Origin: Clostridia bacterium
GTDB taxonomy: Bacteria; Bacillota; Clostridia; TANB77; UBA1234
Reading direction: 5' to 3'
DNA: 64,000 bases
Assembly (NCBI GenBank): GCA_017469545.1
Contig: JAFUGE010000006.1
Location: forward strand, 31,167 to 95,166
Positions within the stretch are counted from its first letter, which is position 1; each line of letters opens with the position of its first letter. Positions 58,556-64,000 of this stretch are shown here, piece after piece. Made by a program: the position numbers and the translations under genes. The notes under the pieces were generated by a model. It made no database searches. It worked only from the letters and a program-made list of their open reading frames with translations, and was not told the origin of the DNA.

Positions 58556-61500
58556 ATGAGAGAATTACTAAAACGAATGACAATATACATACTTGTGCTT
58601 ATGGCACTGCTTAACTGCATAGTGCCTGGAAACGTGGCATTTGCAGCAGCTGGATTAACGGACGAGCAGGCAATCATATTGGCTGAGAATGTGATACCGG
58701 GGGGACGCGTTACTAGTGGTGTAAGTGCTGTTAATGGAGAATATGCATTATTTATAGATAATGAACCAGGAGATAATGTAAGTGTTTCTGTAGAAGATGG
58801 GAAATTATTAATCAATGGAAAAACATATGCAGTGGGGTTAGAAGCAATTGGAGTAATGAGTAGTGGATATGAGTACACTGCAGATTCTACAAATGCAGTT
58901 GACGGTGGCTATGGAAGAATTCAGATTAATATGAAGATAACGAGTGCTACTGCAGATCCGAGAGATCCGTTCGTATTTGGCGAAACACCAGTGCAACTTA
59001 AGTTCTATAATGTAGAAGATAGTAGTGATGTTAAGAAGGTTCGTGTAGAATATGACGACGACGGCAACGTTTCTTCTTCACAAGTTGTTGATCCGAATGA
59101 ACAGCTAGCGGAGGTATATAAAATAGAGGATTATGACTCTGCTTCTTTCATTGAACGTTTAATTACCGTATTCTTTGTAACGCTTGGCGATGGCGCAATG
59201 TGGGCTATTGGGGCAGTTTGTGGCGAGAATATTAGCTTAGACGCTTTGTTTTTTGATACTTATTCGAATACACGCCTTGCCATATTTGATGGCACGAGCG
59301 TAGGACGTAATCCGATTTTAGAAAGCGGAGCAAAATCAGGTATCACAAAGGTATATAATATTTTCTCGGGAATTGCAATTGCTACATTTGCGGCCACGCT
59401 ACTATATATTGGCATCAAGATATTGCTTGGTAGCACGGGACGAGACAAAGCAAAGTATAAAGAGTATTTAATGACTTGGGTAAAGGGTGCACTAATTCTA
59501 TTTCTTTTCCCATTTGTCATGAGACTTGCGATTGAGTTAAACCATGCTTTTGTCACAGACCTAAGTGGTGTAAGGCCGGATGGAAGTATTATGCCAATGA
59601 TTGAAAAGTCACCAGTTCCTATTTATAGTGGAACAACACTTGATTTTGCAGGTGCATCTCTCAAAGAAGAGAAAGATATGAGCTATATGGAGCTAATGAG
59701 AGAAAATGCTGTAAAGACAGGTAGAGCAGTTTATGCAATTTGTTGGCTTATCTTAATTATTGAGTTAGTTAAGTTTATCATTATGTACTTCAAGAGATTG
59801 ATCATGACAATCTTCTTGATTGCGGTGTTCCCATTGGTTACGCTTACTTACGCTATTGATAAAGTGGGAGACGGTAAATCGCAGGCATTTGATAATTGGT
59901 TTAAAGAGTACATGCTAAATGTATTTTTGCAGACGTTCCACGCTTTGAACTATGTCATTGTCATGGGAATTATTAATACGGTAGGTGGAGCCGTTACGAA
60001 GGGCGACCCAGTAAATACGGTCAACTACATTTTGGTATTAGTAGGTATTACATACATTGCAAAAGGCGAAGGAATCTTAAGACATATCTTTGGACAAGAA
60101 GGTGGCGTTGGTACTGTTAAAAATGCTACTGAGTCTTTGGTTAAGACTGCTGCGGCTGTAAAAATAGCGCAAGATGCGAAGAAGAGATTAAAAGATACGG
60201 GTAAGAGAATTTCGAATTTAAATGCAAGAAGAAAGAACTTAACAGACGAGCATTTAAGACTTGCAGAAGCGAAAATGAAGGAAGAGGATGCGAAGTTTAG
60301 AGCTGAGAATCCAAATGCATTAGGCCTAGAGGCTTACATGGCTTTAGATAGAAAGACAAGAAGAGAAATGCGCGACGATGTTGCGACGGCAAGTAGTGCA
60401 CTTCCTATGGGGGATGGTGAGGCATTTGCTGACGGAAAAGGGCAGCTTTCTCCAGGCGATTTAAGAAAAGCTTTAGAGAGAATGAATGCTAATAGTAATA
60501 ATCCAGCATATAGAAGAGAACTTGAGGAGTATTTGAGGTCTAGAGGATATAACGAAAATGAGATAGAATACTTGATGGATGCTCAAAATACTTTGGCATA
60601 TCTTGCTGCTGGACGTGGCCTAGATATTGACTTTAATACGAAGATTGATATTTTGGTCAATCGTCAGAGTAGGCCTGGTAGATCTGGACTTAGCGGAGAT
60701 CGATATGACGAAATTACAGATAATTTATTGGCGGCATATGGAATGACTACGGAAAGCTTACTTGCTGAGAAGGATAGATTGAATGAAGCAAAGGCTAGTT
60801 ACAGTAGTTTTGGTAAAAATAAGAAAAATAGAGTGAAAACGAAGAGTACTCGTGGCCAAGACAAGAGAGCAACGCAGCCAGTAAGAGTAAACGGCGCCGG
60901 AGGAAAGGGCACACAGGCGTCTGGCGCAGGCGAAAGCGGCGGAGGATATTCTTCTGCTGGAAGAAGACAAGGCGGAAGAGTTGCGGCACAATCGAGAAAT
61001 ATTAAGAACTATAAGCTTGCAAATCAGAAGAAAAAGAAGAAGGCAAACGGGGCTGCACAAGCGACAGACCCATTGCAAAAGACATACGTGGAGACTTCAA
61101 AAGACGTAGTAGGAAATAAGAGAACGGCACAAAAGAAGAGAACGCAGGCAAGAGTAGAAGCACAAAGAAAAGAAAATGCAAAGCAGAAAGAGACGAAGAG
61201 AATCGTTGAAAATGCTTGGGGAGCAAGAATAGCAATGACTTCTGGGACAAACACTTCAAGCACAGAGGAGTCACAAAGCACTTCTCAGACAAGGCCAAGA
61301 TACACGCAGACAAGAGTGGCTACGGACACAACGCCAAATGCTTCTGCAGCATTCATTGCACAATATGCTGGCCTTGCAGGACTTGTTGCTGATGCGATTG
61401 ACCCGGATAGCACACCACTACAAGCCATGATGGCAGAGCAGGCTTTCGATAGCGAAATATTAAATCGTGGGCTAACGGCAGACGACGCGGCTGTCAAGTC

Positions 61501-62455
61501 TATGAGAGCCGAAATGGAGAAACGTACTACGAGACTTTCGAGAGACAGAATTAACCAAATGATTGAAGAGCAAGAGACGAGAATTGAGTACGAGGGCGGA
61601 AATGTTACAAGAAGCATAGACGAAATGATTGACGAGGCTGCGATTGCGGCGGAAGTTTTAAACACAGGACATGCAACGCTTAATGAGCTATGGTGGGCAC
61701 GTGACACGTTAGAAGATAGCGACTTAAGTATTATCAAAGATCATTTACAAAATAGCTTAGAAGAGCACGACATTTATTTGGCAGTAGAGACATTAAATAA
61801 TGTGGAGGACCTTCAAGGAACAGCAAAAGAGAGACAAGGTATTGTTGATAATTCTATTAGAATTATCAAGGAGCATCAAGGAGATAACAATCCACTTTAC
61901 AAGAAATTAATTCAAGGGTTACGCTTTAATCCAAATACGCTAAAAATGGGAGAAATGCCTGTTGCTGTTGAGTCAGACGCAGAGTGGCCAATTAAAAACT
62001 CTGATAAGCCTGAGCCACAAAGCAAGATGGCGCAGGAAGCATCTGCTAGATTGAGAGAAATGAAAGAGGCAAGAGAGAGAGAGCAGCAGCAGTACCGAGA
62101 TTCTATTTATAGAGTGGGTAAGTCGTACGACATTGAAAAAGAAGAAAGTAAATTGAAAAAGAAGAAAGTAAGACTTGCGAAAGATATTGCAAGAGAAATT
62201 GTAGACGATACAGCAGGAGCTATGGGCGCAGTGCTTGGATTTTCTGCGCATCAGGCAGTAGATACAACGCCTACTGTAAGAGAGGCTGTATCAGCTACTG
62301 TATTGGGTTCGGCGGCAGCGTCTAACGCTATGGACAGTGCCATTAATGTTGTTGGTGGCGTATCTAATGAAGTGATTAAGACAGCAAAATCAATTCGAGG
62401 CGAATTAAACGAAAGCCGTGACGGCAGAAATCCGATTAAGCTTAATAAGAAATAG
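58556..62455 (+). CDS. VirB6/TrbL-like protein 4 with ~740-residue tail
   Basis: This 1299-residue protein has a signal peptide (MTIYILVLMALLNCIVPGNV), an exported domain (about 30-195), the shared block FFVTLGDGAMWAIGAVCGEN/ISLDALFFDTYSN, the core (YFKRLIMTIFLIAVFPLVTL, TYAIDKVGDGKSQAFDNWFK, EYMLNVFLQTFHALNYVIV) to ~555 and then ~740 cytosolic, mostly helical residues with Lys/Arg- and Gly-rich stretches. The end has DDTAGAMGAVLGFSAHQAVD, akin to the tail of VirB6-like 2. AAAGGAGGGCACT precedes the ATG. The large tail may recruit substrate. Confidence 0.83.
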   Translation: MRELLKRMTIYILVLMALLNCIVPGNVAFAAAGLTDEQAIILAENVIPGGRVTSGVSAVNGEYALFIDNEPGDNVSVSVEDGKLLINGKTYAVGLEAIGVMSSGYEYTADSTNAVDGGYGRIQINMKITSATADPRDPFVFGETPVQLKFYNVEDSSDVKKVRVEYDDDGNVSSSQVVDPNEQLAEVYKIEDYDSASFIERLITVFFVTLGDGAMWAIGAVCGENISLDALFFDTYSNTRLAIFDGTSVGRNPILESGAKSGITKVYNIFSGIAIATFAATLLYIGIKILLGSTGRDKAKYKEYLMTWVKGALILFLFPFVMRLAIELNHAFVTDLSGVRPDGSIMPMIEKSPVPIYSGTTLDFAGASLKEEKDMSYMELMRENAVKTGRAVYAICWLILIIELVKFIIMYFKRLIMTIFLIAVFPLVTLTYAIDKVGDGKSQAFDNWFKEYMLNVFLQTFHALNYVIVMGIINTVGGAVTKGDPVNTVNYILVLVGITYIAKGEGILRHIFGQEGGVGTVKNATESLVKTAAAVKIAQDAKKRLKDTGKRISNLNARRKNLTDEHLRLAEAKMKEEDAKFRAENPNALGLEAYMALDRKTRREMRDDVATASSALPMGDGEAFADGKGQLSPGDLRKALERMNANSNNPAYRRELEEYLRSRGYNENEIEYLMDAQNTLAYLAAGRGLDIDFNTKIDILVNRQSRPGRSGLSGDRYDEITDNLLAAYGMTTESLLAEKDRLNEAKASYSSFGKNKKNRVKTKSTRGQDKRATQPVRVNGAGGKGTQASGAGESGGGYSSAGRRQGGRVAAQSRNIKNYKLANQKKKKKANGAAQATDPLQKTYVETSKDVVGNKRTAQKKRTQARVEAQRKENAKQKETKRIVENAWGARIAMTSGTNTSSTEESQSTSQTRPRYTQTRVATDTTPNASAAFIAQYAGLAGLVADAIDPDSTPLQAMMAEQAFDSEILNRGLTADDAAVKSMRAEMEKRTTRLSRDRINQMIEEQETRIEYEGGNVTRSIDEMIDEAAIAAEVLNTGHATLNELWWARDTLEDSDLSIIKDHLQNSLEEHDIYLAVETLNNVEDLQGTAKERQGIVDNSIRIIKEHQGDNNPLYKKLIQGLRFNPNTLKMGEMPVAVESDAEWPIKNSDKPEPQSKMAQEASARLREMKEAREREQQQYRDSIYRVGKSYDIEKEESKLKKKKVRLAKDIAREIVDDTAGAMGAVLGFSAHQAVDTTPTVREAVSATVLGSAAASNAMDSAINVVGGVSNEVIKTAKSIRGELNESRDGRNPIKLNKK

Positions 62456-62482
62456 AATAAATTTTGAAAGGAGTAGGCAATC

Positions 62483-64000
62483 ATGAAAGCCTTGTTTCGA
62501 AAAACAATTATTTTAATACTTGTGTTGGCGACGCTAATGGGCACTGTATTGCCTACAAGCGTGGTTTGGGCAGCGAACGGTTGGCAAACATTTGCAGAGA
62601 TGCTAAGGGAAGAATACGAATATGGAGATTCCAAACTTGAAGTGACTGGTGTTGAAGGAGGAAATATATCATTTAATACTTCGTTTAACACGATTGTGAA
62701 AGAGTTGCAGGAACATGTTGCAGATAGATATTATGTGGATAATCTTGGAGGAGGAATGTCAACAGAGCAGAGGGCAACACAGTATGGAAATGCTGTTCTT
62801 CCTAATGGCGAGGTTTATTTAACAGATTCAAACTTTAGAACATATCTTGCCTATAAAAAAGAAGATGGCACATATGCGCGTATTAGTACAGTTAATTATA
62901 ATTTTTATAACAATGCTGATACACACATAGACGATTCTATTAGTTTGGCAAATGATTCTTACTCTCAGGAGATAAAGTATTACCTTGAAGACGTTTTAAC
63001 GAAAGATTCAGAACCAGAATTATATGTTGTTGTATGTGCTAATACTGATCCCTTAAGGGCTCCGTCTATGGAAGTTGAAACAGAGAGGTTTTTGGAGATA
63101 CCTTTAACGGGAGTAACATTTGAGAATGTGACAACCGATGGAAAGTCTAAACAAGATTATAAGGTAAAGTATGGTCTTTCAACGCCAACTCTTCCAGCAG
63201 GCCCAGCAGATCCTAGTGATCCTGATCCAATCACTCCGACACTTCCTACGCAAGAAGGGCCTGTTCCTTTTAAGAGTGGCTGGTGGGATATTGCTACTTC
63301 AGTTAATGTGGAAAATGCAGGAAATAGCAATAAGGACTATAAAGCTGGTATCTATTTTCAAGTGGAAGAAAATGGAGTTATGCAGCTGGAATTAAGTACT
63401 GACGATGGAAAAATAGATGCTTCTAAGATAAAAATTTATAGGGTTTCACAAATTGATGGCACAATTTCTCCTCTTCCGCTTGCAGATGGAGCGATAAAAA
63501 CATCGGCTGGAGAAGAAGGGGAAGGAAAGTTTGCAAGTGAAGACGAAAAAACAGCACCTCTAAGAGCAGGAGAAACATATGTAATTATAATAGATGGAGA
63601 GTACGGAGAAGAAGACATAGACAATAAATATATGTTACATCTTACTAAGTTGAGCGATGAGCTTTATGCAGTTGACGAAGGATTTGGTAACGTGGACTAT
63701 AATGGTGTTTCAAAATTGAAAGTTGTGAAGGAAGTTGACTATATCTTTGACCAGCTTGAAAAAATGATTTCGTACATGGTAAGAGGTACGGCAAACACCT
63801 TGATTAAGCTAATTAATTTGGCCGTCGGCGGAAGCAACGGGGTTACGATTGACGATGTTATTTTTAATCATTATGCGCCAACGAGACTTTTGTATTTCAA
63901 TGCAGACGAGAGAAATGCTACAGAAGTGGTTCTTGGCGAGAATGGAGAGCCGGAACTTGACAAAAGTGGTAATGAAAAAATTCGTGCGGTTAATCCACTA
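62483..64000 (+). CDS. VirB6/TrbL-like protein 5, 3' end beyond the window
   Basis: The frame is open for 506 codons to the window end. It has a signal peptide (IILILVLATLMGTVLPTSVV), a long exported domain (about 30-430; includes a Pro/Asp-rich linker GPADPSDPDPITPTLPTQEG) and then MISYMVRGTANTLIKLINLA/GVTIDDVIFNHYAPTRL, the block shared by the other four paralogues. The core helices must follow outside the window. AAAGGAGTAGGCAATC precedes the ATG. It lies 27 bases after VirB6-like 4, so it is in the same operon. The first membrane core segment is not visible, so the membership rests on the shared block. Confidence 0.8.
   Translation, partial: MKALFRKTIILILVLATLMGTVLPTSVVWAANGWQTFAEMLREEYEYGDSKLEVTGVEGGNISFNTSFNTIVKELQEHVADRYYVDNLGGGMSTEQRATQYGNAVLPNGEVYLTDSNFRTYLAYKKEDGTYARISTVNYNFYNNADTHIDDSISLANDSYSQEIKYYLEDVLTKDSEPELYVVVCANTDPLRAPSMEVETERFLEIPLTGVTFENVTTDGKSKQDYKVKYGLSTPTLPAGPADPSDPDPITPTLPTQEGPVPFKSGWWDIATSVNVENAGNSNKDYKAGIYFQVEENGVMQLELSTDDGKIDASKIKIYRVSQIDGTISPLPLADGAIKTSAGEEGEGKFASEDEKTAPLRAGETYVIIIDGEYGEEDIDNKYMLHLTKLSDELYAVDEGFGNVDYNGVSKLKVVKEVDYIFDQLEKMISYMVRGTANTLIKLINLAVGGSNGVTIDDVIFNHYAPTRLLYFNADERNATEVVLGENGEPELDKSGNEKIRAVNPL

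Noticed and set aside
61002..61313. Minus-strand frame within VirB6-like 4
   Set aside because: Shadow frame, Leu/Phe/Ser-rich, no start signal.

Overview
The window is a low-GC Gram-positive chromosome segment, most likely from an uncultured gut-type Clostridia. This rests on AT-rich codon use, strong AGGAGG ribosome sites, TTGACA-17-TATAAT promoters, occasional TTG/GTG starts, an SLH-domain protein, and a yifB-yraN-dprA cluster followed by ctpA, csp and hslO. TGA is used as a stop. No rRNA gene and no CRISPR array is present. Species cannot be named from this sequence.

1-15.5 kb is an accessory, defence-like island. It holds the 3' part of a helicase/N6-methylase-like protein, a DUF262-HNH protein with a frameshift, an XRE repressor with an ImmA-type metallopeptidase, a small HNH nuclease, DUF4145 and DUF4160 proteins, a NERD nuclease convergent with a membrane-anchored UvrD-type helicase, an OLD-like AAA ATPase with a C-terminal RNxxHH motif, and two copies of an unrecognised three-helix membrane protein.

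15.6-28.5 kb is a set of small metabolic, repair and signalling genes: a hydrolase-HD fusion, several GNATs, an MGMT-like protein, an ECF sigma factor with a membrane LytM partner, a RelB/YafQ pair with a broken toxin, two NUDIX hydrolases, a Ham1 pyrophosphatase, a CYTH protein, an EVE fusion and YidD. 28.5-42 kb is mostly housekeeping: a DUF1538 transporter with a tandem PII-like protein, SLH, YifB/ComM, YraN, DprA, YibE/F, S41 protease, Csp, Hsp33, tRNA-Cys and ispG (frameshifted). A Val-Asp-Phe tRNA operon lies at 42.2-42.5 kb.

42.9 kb to the window end is the most striking part: a type IV secretion-like locus. It encodes four small VirB2/TrbC-type pilin genes (one a tandem double pilin), a PrgI/VirB3-like protein, a membrane-anchored TraC/VirB4 N-domain-like protein, a VirB4 ATPase, and at least five consecutive VirB6/TrbL-like proteins (419, 770, 1118, 1299 and more than 506 residues). 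Each VirB6-like protein has its own signal peptide and a different exported N-terminal region joined to a shared membrane core. An IS110-family element with a candidate bridge RNA and an Rpn-type nuclease gene sit between two inverted pilin copies. No relaxase or VirD4 is visible, so whether the system moves DNA or protein is open.

Six copies of a 27-base palindromic repeat (TGTAGGGGCAGCGTA...) are scattered from 26.9 to 55.1 kb. Four genes, including the normally essential ispG, each carry a single-base frameshift, which suggests sequence error or recent decay and affects how these genes should be read.
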